Below are positions 17,557 to 26,509 of a stretch of 64,000 bases of DNA, in pieces (the first letter of the stretch is position 1; each line of letters opens with the position of its first letter). A model generated the notes under the pieces. That model saw only the letters and a list, made by a program, of their open reading frames with translations, did not search any database and had not been told where the DNA came from. The DNA is from Blastopirellula retiformator (GTDB taxonomy: Bacteria; Planctomycetota; Planctomycetia; Pirellulales; Pirellulaceae). Location: positions 143,729-207,728 of the forward strand of contig NZ_SJPF01000002.1 in assembly GCF_007859755.1 (NCBI RefSeq). The letters run 5' to 3'. A program made the translations under genes and the position numbers.

Positions 17557-17889
17557 ATGATGCAACCTTGGGTCTTTTTGGCTGGCGCCATCCTGCTGGA
17601 AGTCGCCGGCACGACGTCGATGAAACTATCAGAAGGGTTCACGCGTCCCTTGCCGTCGCTGCTGCTGTTTTTCTTCTACGCCGGTTCGTTCACGTCGCTC
17701 ACTTTCGCGCTGAACAAGATCGACGTCAGCCACGCCTACGCCATCTGGTCAGGCGTCGGCACCGCCCTGATCGCGGTGATCGGCATATGCTTCTTCCGCG
17801 AAACCTTCTCGCCGTTCAAGTTGGCCAGCATCCTGCTGATCATCTGCGGCGTGGTTGGTTTGAATATGTGTGGCGCCGAGGGGAAGTAG
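17557..17889 (+). CDS. Small multidrug resistance (SMR) family transporter
   Basis: At 110 residues with four membrane helices, this matches EmrE/SugE proteins, dual-topology dimeric proton-coupled exporters. The essential Glu is in LLEVAGTTSMKLSEGF (Glu at about position 16), and the family's AYAIWSGVGTALIA segment in helix 3 and the C-terminal GVVGLN are present. The AIWSGVG variant does not by itself tell a quaternary-ammonium pump from a guanidinium exporter. It may be cotranscribed with htrA. Confidence 0.9.
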   Translation: MMQPWVFLAGAILLEVAGTTSMKLSEGFTRPLPSLLLFFFYAGSFTSLTFALNKIDVSHAYAIWSGVGTALIAVIGICFFRETFSPFKLASILLIICGVVGLNMCGAEGK

Positions 17890-17894
17890 CGGCG

Positions 17895-18600
17895 CCCCGC
17901 CAATCCGACCTGACCCCCTTGGCGGGAGTGAGGACCGGACCGGACGCTTCAAGTTTTTCGCAGCGGAACGTGGGCTGGACTGGGGCGTTTCGTTTTTTCT
18001 TCGGGGCGGTGGCGCATGGCGGCCACATTCCCTCGGCTTGCGCACTCGGGCTACGATGGAATCGGACACTGGACTGGACCGATTCATTTTTTTCTTCAGC
18101 CCTGAAGGGGCGGCGCTAAAGTAGCCCAGGGGCGTAGTCGCCATCAGGCGACGCAGCCCTGGGTAACGGTCAACCACGAATTGCCAAGCCCCAAGGGGGC
18201 GATCTAAATGGAATCTGGCGCGCGGGTTACGACGTTTTCGCGTGACTGGACCGGACCGTTTCGTTTTTTTGCGTGGTGAAGTGGACTCGACGCGATCGTT
18301 TTTTTCTCCGGTGGATCTATCCATAGCTCGCCGCTTGGTTAGCGTCCAAATTGAAGGTGGACTGGACCGTTGCGTTTTTTCTTCGAGCCGCTGATGAATG
18401 GCGGCCACATTCCCTCGGCTTGCGCACTCGGGCTACGATGAAATCGAACTGGACTGGACCGTTTCGTTTTTTTTGCGCGGTGAAGTGGACTCGACTCGAT
18501 CGTTTTTTTCTCCGGTGGATCTATCCATCGCTCGCCGCTTGGTTAGCGTCCAAATTGAAGGTGGACTGGACCGCTCGATCGATTTTTGGGGTCGGTCGTC
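17895..18600 (+). repeat. Repeat field 2: ACTGGACTGGACCG / T-tract modules
   Basis: About eight modules of CTGGACTGGACCG(T) followed within 10 bases by a run of six to eight T occur here. A block of about 120 bp (from CGTTTCGTTTTTTTGCG through GAAGTGGACTCGAC, GGTGGATCTATCCAT and GTCCAAATTGAAGGTGGAC) is present twice with a 204-bp spacing (18278 and 18482). GCGGCCACATTCCCTCGGC is also duplicated (about 18018 and 18400). Relative to the upstream SMR gene the modules read in sense, as in field 1 relative to trmL. Confidence 0.7.
18098..18211 (-). repeat. GC-rich palindromic repeat, family 3, copy 3
   Basis: This copy runs from GCCCTGAAGGGGCG via AGTAGCCCAGGGGCGTAGT, CGCCATCAGGCGACGCAGCC and TAACGG to GCCCCAAGGGGGCG. 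It is embedded in repeat field 2, as its two relatives are in field 1. Internal arms pair (GTCGCC/GGCGAC). Confidence 0.65.
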
Positions 18601-18976
18601 CAATGGTGAAGCTCGGCGCATTCCGCGATCGCCACCGGCTTTCACGGCGCGTCTCGGTAGACCGACGATCGGACCGCAATCGACCAAAATTCCGTGCGCT
18701 TTGTCAAGCATTTCTGGCCTATCGCGCCCCCCCCCGGATCGGCGATTCGTTGGCGCAGCGGTTTACGCTGTCGACCTGAGCGACCGCTTTTCTAATTTGG
18801 GCGACGCCACTACGGATTTCAGCGTAGTTCTAAACGCCGGTCCAGCACGGGGAGGATCGTTGGCGTAAAGGGAGAAGAATTGGGAATTGCGGGGGGAATA
18901 TAGTTCCTTGGTGCGCCAAGGAGAAGGGATGGAGGCCGTAGTCGGACGTTGAGCACCCTTAATGCCTAAATTCTGT
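18600..18976. other. Gene-free stretch, nothing recognised
   Basis: Open frames exist but look like non-coding sequence. No repeat of the families above and no RNA gene are seen. Confidence 0.4.
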
Positions 18977-19004
18977 TTGAGATATGCCCTATGTCTGGTA
19001 AGAT
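18977..19004 (+). promoter_or_regulatory. Candidate sigma-70 promoter of the DUF1559 gene
   Basis: A -35-like TTGAGA (18977-18982) and a -10-like TAAGAT (18999-19004) are separated by 16 bases. Transcription from about 19011 would leave an 80-base leader before the ATG at 19092. The match is good but was found by eye. Confidence 0.35.
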
Positions 19005-19091
19005 GGTTTCGTTCGATAAGGATCTAAGGACTCCTGAAAATAAATAATTTGCCATCTCTCTTCTTCCTTTTTGCTAACAAGAGGCCTCCTC

Positions 19092-20129
19092 ATGCGTCGA
19101 TCTCGCTCTGCCTTTACCCTGGTCGAATTGTTGGTGGTCATCGCGATCATCGGCGTTTTGATCGCGCTACTCTTGCCGGCTGTACAGCAAGCCCGCGAGG
19201 CGGCACGTCGCATGCAATGCTCGAACAACTTCAAGCAGTTGGGTTTGGCGCTGCACAATTACCACGACACCTATGGCGACTTCGTGCCGCGGGCAACAGG
19301 GACGACCAGCGGATCGACGCATAACTATGGCCGTTTGAACGGCTTGATTCCGTTGCTTCCGTTTCTTGAGCAGACGGCGATGTTCAACCAGATCGCCGCG
19401 GGCGATGGCACGAAGCCGCCGTATGGCGGCTATACGTGGGAATCGTGGGGACCTTGGGACGTTGCTCCGCAGATGTTTCACTGCCCGTCGGACAACTTCA
19501 GCGGAACGTTGACCAACCACTTCAACTACCGATTCAGCTTGGGCGATTCGATGTTGAGCGTGCGGGATGCGACCAAGGTTCGCGGGATGTTCGCCAAGCG
19601 TGATGGAACGTCGTTCCGGGATATCGTCGACGGCAGCAGCAACACGATCGCCATGAGCGAACGAAAGGTCAACCAATACAATCTCGGCGAACGAACGGGA
19701 CAGATTTTGGTTACCGAAGGGGTGGTTACCGGCGTCAGCAGCCTGAGCACGAGCCCGATCAACTGCCTGGGCGAATCGGATGGGCGCTACTATCTGTCGG
19801 CGGCCGATGTGAAGGGACGCGGCGGCTGGTGGCTGGCCGATGGTCAGGCCGAACGGGCCGGTTTTACGACCGTCTTGCCGCCGAATTCGCCCGCTTGCGT
19901 CGAGGGAACCAACGGCAGCGGCGACAGTACGACAATCGCGATTTCGCCGACCAGCAATCATCCCGGCGGCGTGCTGACGCTGCGTGCGGATGGTTCGAGC
20001 CACTTTGTCGCCGAGACCATCGACACCGGCGACCTGAGCCAGCCGGAAGTGACCGGCGGCCCTAGCAACTACGGCGTCTGGGGCGCGCTGGGCAGCAAGG
20101 CAGGCGGCGAAGTGCTAAGCGACAACTAA
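19092..20129 (+). CDS. DUF1559 pilin-like secreted protein
   Basis: The ATG at 19092 gives a type IV prepilin N-terminus ([20 protein letters not shown]) with Phe after a short basic leader and Glu at +5, so a prepilin peptidase should process it. The DUF1559 body follows: [38 protein letters not shown], and near the end [22 protein letters not shown]. These proteins are abundant in planctomycetes and function is unknown; a surface or pseudopilus role is inferred from the N-terminus. An AAGAGG ribosome site lies upstream. A 151-bp element sits directly on its stop codon. Confidence 0.93.
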   Translation: MRRSRSAFTLVELLVVIAIIGVLIALLLPAVQQAREAARRMQCSNNFKQLGLALHNYHDTYGDFVPRATGTTSGSTHNYGRLNGLIPLLPFLEQTAMFNQIAAGDGTKPPYGGYTWESWGPWDVAPQMFHCPSDNFSGTLTNHFNYRFSLGDSMLSVRDATKVRGMFAKRDGTSFRDIVDGSSNTIAMSERKVNQYNLGERTGQILVTEGVVTGVSSLSTSPINCLGESDGRYYLSAADVKGRGGWWLADGQAERAGFTTVLPPNSPACVEGTNGSGDSTTIAISPTSNHPGGVLTLRADGSSHFVAETIDTGDLSQPEVTGGPSNYGVWGALGSKAGGEVLSDN

Positions 20130-20130
20130 A

Positions 20131-20281
20131 CTGCCTGTTGAAAAATATGCCCTCGTGGCATTTTCCAACCTCGCCAGGCTCAGAGCATAGCTCTTCGCGG
20201 CTCGCAATATAACGACTTCCGTCGCTATTTTGGGATCGCATCCCTGCGATCCAGCAGCCCGTTGAGAAAATCAACGGACTG
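20131..20281 (+). mobile_element. MITE-like element, family 1, copy A
   Basis: The element begins CTGCCTGTTGAAAAATATGCC and ends CAACGGACTG. Internal hairpins are visible. CTAA precedes it with one extra A (the stop TAA of the DUF1559 gene lies inside this CTAA), and CTAA follows. It is slightly diverged from copies B-E; its CCCTCG matches the IS end at 1083-1110. Confidence 0.85.
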
Positions 20282-20389
20282 CTAAGCGGCGCTTCCTCAG
20301 TTTGCCGATTGAACCCTCCAGCCCAGTCGTCGCCAGAAGGGCGACGGCTGGACTTTTCCTTTCTCGATCTCTCTTGCCAGGCCCGCACC

Positions 20390-20860
20390 ATGTCGAACTT
20401 CCCTCCTGCCTTCCGCTCGCTCGCTGTGAGCGGTCTTCTTGTTTGCCTTGTCGCTTTGACCGGATGTAGCGGCAGTGATCTGCCTGCCGACGCCGGCGCG
20501 GTCGAAGGAACCGTGACCTACGAAGGTCAAAAGGTAGATGGCGCCATCGTCATCTTCCGATCCGAGGATGGCTTTTCCGCCGTTGGTAAAACGAACGCCG
20601 AAGGTCTCTACAAGCTCAGTTCCACCCAGATCCCAGGCGGCGCCAAGGTCGGCAGTTACACGATCACCGTCGACAAGCGAGCCGCGACGACCGGAGTCTC
20701 GTTGACGGAGGATGACCCCAACTATCGGCCGAACCAACAGCAGTCGTCGCAGGCGGCCAAACGTCTGTTGCCCGAGAAGTACGCCCGACCCCAGACGACC
20801 GATCTCAAGGCGGAAGTGGTCGCGGGCAATAATGTCGTCGACTTGGATCTGACCAAGTAG
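20390..20860 (+). CDS. Lipoprotein with carboxypeptidase-regulatory-like (Ig-type) domain
   Basis: The start is ATG at 20390. The signal peptide ends in lipobox LTGC (C23), followed by a Ser/Gly linker. The domain GTVTYEGQKVDGAIVIFRSE to GSYTITVDK is the beta-sandwich that planctomycete genomes often place just downstream of a DUF1559 gene, as here. The two probably work together at the cell surface; what they do is not known. The pair is separated by element copy A, which may alter cotranscription. 156 residues. Confidence 0.82.
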   Translation: MSNFPPAFRSLAVSGLLVCLVALTGCSGSDLPADAGAVEGTVTYEGQKVDGAIVIFRSEDGFSAVGKTNAEGLYKLSSTQIPGGAKVGSYTITVDKRAATTGVSLTEDDPNYRPNQQQSSQAAKRLLPEKYARPQTTDLKAEVVAGNNVVDLDLTK

Positions 20861-21044
20861 GCTGGAGTTTCTTTTCCGATTGCCATCGGCTTCCGCCGGT
20901 TTCTATCTGGCAAAGATCGGGCAGAGAAGGCGGCTTGTCGTTTACCTATCGCCATCTATAAAGCCAGAATCCGGCATCAAGAAACGAGTAACGCCGAATC
21001 GTTTGGCGTCCGTTTTGGGGATGAGCGAGTAGACGAGGGAATCG

Positions 21045-21431
21045 ATGATCGCAACGTGGATCGCGCGCGCCTTTTTGGCGCTCGTTGGGAGCCTGTATGT
21101 GGGGCTCGGCATCTGGTGCGCGGTCGCGCCGGAAAAAACTTCCAAGATGGTCGGCTTTGGCCTGCAGCCAGGCGCAGGACAGTCCGAATTTTTGACCGTC
21201 TATGGCGGTCTGGAGGTGGGGTTGGGGCTGCTCTTCCTGTGGCCGCTCTATCGCAACGGAGACGTTGAGTTTCCGCTGACGGCCTGCGTGATCGTGCATG
21301 GCGCGCTGGTGCTTTTCCGCTCGATCGGTTTTTTTACCTACAGCGGGTTCTCGCCGATGACCTACAACCTGGCGGTGTCGGAATGGGCGATTTTTCTGCT
21401 GGCGGTTGGGCTGTTTTTCTGGAAGCGATGA
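21045..21431 (+). CDS. Four-helix integral membrane protein (DUF4345-like)
   Basis: The 128 residues form four hydrophobic helices: about 4-24 with GSLYVGLGIWC, 48-66 with YGGLEVGLGLLFLW, 75-97, and 106-125, with EK and RNGD in the loops. The layout and the YGGLEVGLGL motif resemble DUF4345 membrane proteins; the assignment is tentative and no activity is known. GAGGGA precedes the ATG. It converges on the MurE-like gene with a hairpin between. Confidence 0.65.
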   Translation: MIATWIARAFLALVGSLYVGLGIWCAVAPEKTSKMVGFGLQPGAGQSEFLTVYGGLEVGLGLLFLWPLYRNGDVEFPLTACVIVHGALVLFRSIGFFTYSGFSPMTYNLAVSEWAIFLLAVGLFFWKR

Positions 21432-21442
21432 CGCCCACTTGC

Positions 21443-21500
21443 AGGGCAGGCCGTGGCGGCCGAATGCGAGTGGTCGCCACCGGCAGGCACGGCCTGCCCT
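21443..21500. terminator. Bidirectional hairpin between convergent genes
   Basis: Arms AGGGCAGGCCGTG and CACGGCCTGCCCT form a 13-bp perfect stem with an inner GTGGCG/CGCCAC pairing. No T-run follows. The position between two stop codons suggests a terminator or mRNA-end stabiliser. Confidence 0.55.
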
Positions 21501-21510
21501 ACCCCGTCGA

Positions 21511-23034
21511 TCATCCGCGAGGGAACTTCAGCAGGACCGGACCTTCGTCGATCGGCTCTTCTTCGTTCATCTCTTGGTAGAGCCAGGCCTGGGCAATTTC
21601 GACATCGTCCAGCGGCAGCTCTTCTTCTCGCAACGTTTGTAGATTCGGTGCGCCACGACCGGCGATCAGGACGGTGTCGCCGGTTTGAGCTTCGCCCAGC
21701 GCCCATTGGATGGCGGCGGTGCGATCGGGCATCACGTGAGCGCGAGCCGGCCGTTCGTAACCGTCGAGGACGTCATGGACGTCTTCCAGCGAACCGCGGC
21801 CGCTGATCGACGAACTGGTGATCAGCGACAGATCGGCGCCACGCTCGGCGACGCGTCCCAACAGCGGGCGTTTGCCAGGATCGTCGTGCCCATCGCTGCC
21901 GAAGACGCAAATCAAGCGGCCATGCGTGACGCGGCGAAGCGATTTGAGCGCCATCGCCAAGGCGTCCGGCGTATCGGCCTGATCGACGAAGACGCCGAAC
22001 GGCTGACCACATTCGATCCGCTGCATCCGGCCGGGGATGGATTCGACTCGTTCCAAGCCGCGGACGACCGTCTTTAGATCAACGCCGTAAACCAGCCCGA
22101 CCGCCGCGGCGACCAGGCAGTTGTAGACGTGATGATCGCCGATCATCCGGGTGCAGACCGGCACCGTTTCGTCGCCGGCCGACAGCAGGAAGGTTTGTTC
22201 GCTTTTGTGCCGCTCGACGATGCTGGCGGTGATTTCTCCGGCGCCATGCAGCGCGACCGACAGAGCCGGCGTTTCGATTTGCGAAAGCAGTTTCTCGCAA
22301 GCGGCGTCGTCGGCGTTGACGACCGCGAAACCGGTTTCTCGCAAGCGGCCGAGAATCTTCTTTTTGGCGCGATGATAGTTGGTGACCGAGCCATGCACGT
22401 CGAGGTGATCGTTACGCAGGTTGGTGATCGCGACCGCGTCCAGTTCAATACCGTCAAGCCGATCGCGCGATAGCGCTTCGCTGGAAGCTTCGACCACGGC
22501 GTGCGTGCAGCCGTTGTATTCCATGCGAGACAGCAAGTCGGCCAGGATCGCGGCGCTCGGCGTGTCGCAATCCCACGGCTGACGGTCATAGCCGTTGTCG
22601 TAACCCAGGGAAGAAGACATGCCGACGGTGGCGCCGGCGGTTTCCATGATTGATTGAATCAAGCGGCAGACGGTCGTTTTGCCGTTGGTGCCGGTGACGC
22701 CGATGACCCGCATCCGTTTCGAGGGATCGCCGGCCAAGGCCTGGCAGATCTGGGCGTAGGCCGATTGGCTGTTTTCAACGATGCAGACCGGCACGCTGGT
22801 CGGCAAGGCTCGCTCGGCCAGAATCGCCGAGGCGCCGTTGGCGGTCGCTTCTTCGACGAAATCGTGCCCGTCCTGGTGGGGGCCGACCATCGCGACAAAG
22901 AGTTCGTCAGGCAGACAAAACTTGGAATTCGCCGCACAAGAGCGGACGACGATGTCCTCGGCGCCCATGATTTTGGCTTCCGGCAATAACCGGCGAAGCG
23001 ATACCGCGGACGTTGGCTGCGTGGACAAAGTCAT
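21511..23034 (-). CDS. Divergent MurE-like Mur ligase
   Basis: The overall build is MurE: an N-terminal UDP-binding domain (1-105), the ATP site GVTGTNGKTT (112-121), VVEASSEALSRDRL, NDHLDVHG...YHRAKKK with the carbamylated Lys region, and a C-terminal ligase domain. MurE joins an amino acid (meso-diaminopimelate or Lys) to UDP-MurNAc-L-Ala-D-Glu. However, the substrate motif DNPR of the DAP type is absent (SSSI at 407-410), DYAHTPD reads DQADTPD (351-357), and GKGHE reads GRGAP (459-463). The central ATP chemistry looks intact but the canonical amino-acid pocket is lost, so the substrate is probably different. It stands alone, away from any mur cluster. Confidence 0.82.
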   Translation of the reverse strand: MTLSTQPTSAVSLRRLLPEAKIMGAEDIVVRSCAANSKFCLPDELFVAMVGPHQDGHDFVEEATANGASAILAERALPTSVPVCIVENSQSAYAQICQALAGDPSKRMRVIGVTGTNGKTTVCRLIQSIMETAGATVGMSSSLGYDNGYDRQPWDCDTPSAAILADLLSRMEYNGCTHAVVEASSEALSRDRLDGIELDAVAITNLRNDHLDVHGSVTNYHRAKKKILGRLRETGFAVVNADDAACEKLLSQIETPALSVALHGAGEITASIVERHKSEQTFLLSAGDETVPVCTRMIGDHHVYNCLVAAAVGLVYGVDLKTVVRGLERVESIPGRMQRIECGQPFGVFVDQADTPDALAMALKSLRRVTHGRLICVFGSDGHDDPGKRPLLGRVAERGADLSLITSSSISGRGSLEDVHDVLDGYERPARAHVMPDRTAAIQWALGEAQTGDTVLIAGRGAPNLQTLREEELPLDDVEIAQAWLYQEMNEEEPIDEGPVLLKFPRG

Positions 23035-23321
23035 ATTCGGCCTCCTTGCCTGCTGCGACTTTGATCGAAGTGGGACGTGCTATCGGAATCCGTTCCAACA
23101 GAAACTACGTCGCCGCGGCCGAGATGTTCTCTCGTTGCGAATCTTTTCGCCAGCGAGCGTTGCGGCCGTTTCGATTTCCCAAGAATGTTTCCCAAAACGG
23201 CTCAAGAGTCAACCCGGCTTTGCCGCAAAGGTCAGTTTGCTAGCGGACTCGCCTTGGAGGAACCGGCGCCGTCGCATAAATTGGAGAGACGCCCCCCAAC
23301 CTCTCTTCCGGGTTCCGCTAG

Positions 23322-24029
23322 ATGGCCAGTCAAGATTTCGACATCGATCAACTTGCCGCGTATCTTCATTTGACGCCGCCGCAGGTAGAAAAACTCGCCA
23401 ACCGCGGCAATGTGCCTGGCCGCAAAGTGGGTGGCGCCTGGCGGTTTAGTCAGGCGGATATCCACCATTGGCTTGAAGATAAGATCGGACTTTCCGACGA
23501 AGCCGAGCTAGTGCAGGTCGAAAGCGTACTCGATCGCCAGTCGGTTGGCGAAGAGGAAGAGGTCGTTTCGATCGCCGGAATGTTGCGGCCCGAGACGATC
23601 AAGACGCCGCTCTCTGGCAAGTCGCCCCGCAAGATTATCGTCGAGTTGTGCGACCTGGCGACCGAAGCTGGACTGCTGTGGGATCCAGAAAAAATGTCGG
23701 AAGCGGTCCTGGCCCGCGAAAATATGCACACGACGGCGCTTGATAATGGCGTCGCGCTGCTGCACCCGCGTCGCCCCTTGCCCGATATTATTTCGGAAGG
23801 TTTTCTTTGCTTGGGGCGAACGTATCAAGGAGTTCCGTTTGGCGGTAGCCGCGGAATTTTGACCGACGTTTTCTTTTTGATCGCTTCGGTCGACGATCGT
23901 ACTCATCTGCGAACCCTGGCCCGGCTGAGCCGCATCATCGGCGACTCCGCGTTCTACACAAAACTGCGTGACGCCGCCGATCCGATCACCACGATCGAGA
24001 TGATCCAGGAATTTGAAGAAGATCTGTAA
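23322..24029 (+). CDS. HTH (excisionase/MerR-like) plus PTS EIIA fusion protein
   Basis: Residues 7-50 form an excisionase-type winged helix (FDIDQLAAYLHLTPPQVEKL, GRKVGGAWRFSQADIHHWL). After an acidic linker, residues 86-232 form a PtsN-like EIIA type-2 domain; the phosphorylatable His is in GVALLHPRRP (H148). This architecture occurs in planctomycetes and related phyla and suggests a regulator whose DNA binding or partner contact depends on phosphorylation. No sugar permease lies nearby, so it is regulatory, not transport-linked. The next gene begins 10 bp downstream. Confidence 0.88.
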   Translation: MASQDFDIDQLAAYLHLTPPQVEKLANRGNVPGRKVGGAWRFSQADIHHWLEDKIGLSDEAELVQVESVLDRQSVGEEEEVVSIAGMLRPETIKTPLSGKSPRKIIVELCDLATEAGLLWDPEKMSEAVLARENMHTTALDNGVALLHPRRPLPDIISEGFLCLGRTYQGVPFGGSRGILTDVFFLIASVDDRTHLRTLARLSRIIGDSAFYTKLRDAADPITTIEMIQEFEEDL

Positions 24030-24039
24030 GGCGAATTTC

Positions 24040-24822
24040 ATGCAGCGCACGGTGTTGGTCGTCGGCGACGCGCAGCAGGCGGAGTTTGCCGACGCCGTTG
24101 CCATACTGCGGCAGCAATGCGAGTGCACGTTTTCCAGCTCCTCGGATATCGCGGACGTCATCGCTGGCGGTCCGCCCCAGTGGATCGTCTTGTTGCAGAG
24201 CCGCATTGGCCAATTCACCGCTCCGCAATTGGCGACGCTTCGTCGCCGTTATCCGCTGGCCACGGTGTTGGCCATCACCGGATTTTGGACCGCCGGCCAG
24301 TTGCGAACCGGCAAACCGCTGCCCGGGGTGACGACGATTCCTTGGTCGGTCGCGGGAAGAAGACTTGCGGCCCTGCTGGCCTCGCTACGCGAACTTCCCC
24401 CGCCGACCGCATCCGCCGAAGAGGCGATTGCGTGGGATCTGGAGGAGCTAGAGGCTTTGTCGGGCCTAGTCGTGATCGGGGCCGATCGGCAAAGCGATTT
24501 TCAATACTGGGCCGATGCGGTGCGAAGTTTCGGGATGTCGGCCGTTTGGCGAACGCCCCAGTCGCGGGTCCGGGCGGCACAAATCGCGGCGGTAATCTAT
24601 CTGCCGGTCAACTGGAACCGATCGCAGGCGGCTGATGCCGCGACGTTTTTGGCCGACCATCCGGCCGAGAGCCGGATCTTGGGCATCGGTCTGCCGCGGC
24701 TGGAAGACCAGCGATTGGCCGACGAAATCGGTTTTACGGCGATTCTGGGGCGTCCTTTCGGACTACGTGACCTGCAGTTGGCGATTTCGGCGCCCGCCGC
24801 GGCGGGGAATACCGCATCTTAG
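24040..24822 (+). CDS. Unknown protein with receiver-like N-terminus, paired with HTH-EIIA
   Basis: I take ATG 24040 (MQRTVLVVGDAQQ) as start. The first 100 residues have alternating hydrophobic strands typical of response-regulator receiver folds (TVLVVGD, QWIVLLQS, ATVLAITG), and a second such half (LSGLVVIGADRQ, AAVIYLPVNW, RILGIGLPR) follows. The conserved phospho-acceptor Asp and Lys are not evident, so it would be a degenerate, signal-blind receiver tandem. It probably works with the HTH-EIIA protein encoded 10 bp upstream; that is inference from position. 260 residues. Confidence 0.6.
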   Translation: MQRTVLVVGDAQQAEFADAVAILRQQCECTFSSSSDIADVIAGGPPQWIVLLQSRIGQFTAPQLATLRRRYPLATVLAITGFWTAGQLRTGKPLPGVTTIPWSVAGRRLAALLASLRELPPPTASAEEAIAWDLEELEALSGLVVIGADRQSDFQYWADAVRSFGMSAVWRTPQSRVRAAQIAAVIYLPVNWNRSQAADAATFLADHPAESRILGIGLPRLEDQRLADEIGFTAILGRPFGLRDLQLAISAPAAAGNTAS

Positions 24823-24973
24823 CGGTTTTCGCCTCTCGCCGTTTTCCCCCGGGAAGAGTAGGATAAAGGTTTTCCGCGCGCCCGTTTCGTCTCCGTAGAG
24901 AAGCTGTCAAAGTGGATTGGTGCATGTATGCCACGGCTGGCTTGCCCAGCAATGCGAACCGTGTACCCGCTAT

Positions 24974-24998
24974 CCACTGCTGGACCAGCCAGCAGTGG
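24974..24998. repeat. Perfect 10-bp hairpin upstream of rimO
   Basis: CCACTGCTGG and CCAGCAGTGG flank a 5-base loop. There is no T-run. It may be a small dispersed palindrome and not a regulator of rimO, whose ATG lies 45 bp downstream. Confidence 0.5.
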
Positions 24999-25042
24999 CG
25001 CCCGCCAAGACGCCGCATCGAAAAGACAACCCAAAGTAACCG

Positions 25043-26452
25043 ATGACGCAACTTCCGATTCTTAATCAAGCTTCGCCTGCTACCACCTGCCAATCGTCCG
25101 GCGAGGCAAAGGGCTCCTACTCCTTCATCAGTCTCGGCTGTCCCAAGAATACGGTCGACAGCGAGCGGATGTTGGGGTTGTTGCAGATTGACGGTTACTC
25201 GCTGGTGCCGGAGCCGGTTGGCGCCGACTTTGTCGTGGTCAACACGTGCGGCTTTATCGAAGCGGCCCGCAACGAATCGTTCGCCGCGATTCACGAAATG
25301 CTCGAGCTGAAGCGTCAGGGCAAGATCCGCGGCGTCATCGTCTCGGGCTGCTTGGCCGAGCGTCAAAAAGAACAACTGCTGATCGACTGCCCCGAGATCG
25401 ACCAGGTGGTCGGGGTTTTCGGCCGGGACGAGATCACCAAGGTGGCCGATCGATTGGTCGGGAATTTGGATGAGCAGCGCGAGGTCTTCCGCCCTGCCCC
25501 AGTTCGGGCGTTGGAAGATCGTCATCGGTTGCGAATCACGCCGAAGCATTTTGGCTATCTGAAGATTTCGGAAGGTTGCGATCGGCTCTGCACCTTCTGC
25601 GCGATTCCGAAGATGCGCGGTAAGCATGCCACCAAGCCGATCGAAGAAGTGATTCGCGAAGCGGAAGAGCTGGCCAGTGACGGCGTCCGCGAACTGATCG
25701 TCGTCGCCCAGGACACGACCTATTACGGCATGGACCTGTATGGCGAACCCCGTCTGGCGCAGCTGCTGAAGCAACTGAACGACGTGAAAGGCTTCGATTG
25801 GATCCGCTTGATGTACTTCTATCCGATGTACATCGACGAGCACCTGATGCAGACGATCGCCGACGCCGACAAAATCGTGCCGTACGTCGACATGCCGCTG
25901 CAGCATATCAATGACAACATGCTCCGCCGGATGGCCCGCCGCGTGACCCGCAAATCGACCGAAGAGTCGATCGCGATGATGCGCCTTATGGTGCCCGATC
26001 TGGCGATTCGCACCACCTTTATCACTGGATTCCCTGGCGAAACCGACGAACAATTTGATGAGTTGGCTGAATTCGTCGCCGAGCAGAAGTTTGAGCGGGT
26101 CGGCGTCTTCACCTACTCGCGGGAAGAAGATACCCCGGCGGTCAAACTGCCGGACGCGGTGCCGGAAGAAGTCGCCGCCCAGCGTCGCGATCGTTTGATG
26201 GAAGTCCAGCAAGAGGTCGTCTTCGCGCGGAACGACGCGCTGGTCGGAACCAAGATGGACGTGATCCTCGATCAGCAGGTTCCGGGACAAGCGACCGCGT
26301 GGATCGGGCGAACCAAGCATGACGCGCCGGATGTCGACTGCGTCGTCTTCGTCTCGGGCGAAGGTCTGGCGGCAGGTCAGATGGTGGCGACTGAGATCGT
26401 CGCGACCCACGACTACGACCTGATTGGCGTGGCGGTCGATACGCCTCGCTAG
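25043..26452 (+). CDS. rimO: Ribosomal protein S12 methylthiotransferase
   Basis: RimO adds a methylthio group to an Asp of ribosomal protein S12 using two [4Fe-4S] clusters. The N-terminal MTTase domain carries C33, C69 and C103; the radical-SAM triad is C179, C183 and C186 (CDRLCTFC); a C-terminal TRAM domain (about 400-465) ends it. FISLGCPKNTVDSE and GYLKISEGCDR are family-specific for RimO over MiaB. The first 24 residues are a variable extension. pgsA follows 57 bp downstream in the same direction. Confidence 0.95.
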   Translation: MTQLPILNQASPATTCQSSGEAKGSYSFISLGCPKNTVDSERMLGLLQIDGYSLVPEPVGADFVVVNTCGFIEAARNESFAAIHEMLELKRQGKIRGVIVSGCLAERQKEQLLIDCPEIDQVVGVFGRDEITKVADRLVGNLDEQREVFRPAPVRALEDRHRLRITPKHFGYLKISEGCDRLCTFCAIPKMRGKHATKPIEEVIREAEELASDGVRELIVVAQDTTYYGMDLYGEPRLAQLLKQLNDVKGFDWIRLMYFYPMYIDEHLMQTIADADKIVPYVDMPLQHINDNMLRRMARRVTRKSTEESIAMMRLMVPDLAIRTTFITGFPGETDEQFDELAEFVAEQKFERVGVFTYSREEDTPAVKLPDAVPEEVAAQRRDRLMEVQQEVVFARNDALVGTKMDVILDQQVPGQATAWIGRTKHDAPDVDCVVFVSGEGLAAGQMVATEIVATHDYDLIGVAVDTPR

Positions 26453-26509
26453 TTAAACGCCGATTGCGACGCTTCTCGCCGATGAACTCTCCACCCTGAC
26501 GAAAGCGAC

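Noticed and set aside
16176-17642. Long open frame antisense to the HtrA gene
   Set aside because: The plus-strand protein has the catalytic triad and PDZ domains; the antisense product matches nothing.
17870-18868. Overlapping open frames in repeat field 2
   Set aside because: They consist of repeat-derived sequence with no signal peptide, domain or ribosome site.
24734-26410. Long open frame antisense to rimO
   Set aside because: It is a shadow frame opposite a clear RimO with all cluster cysteines.
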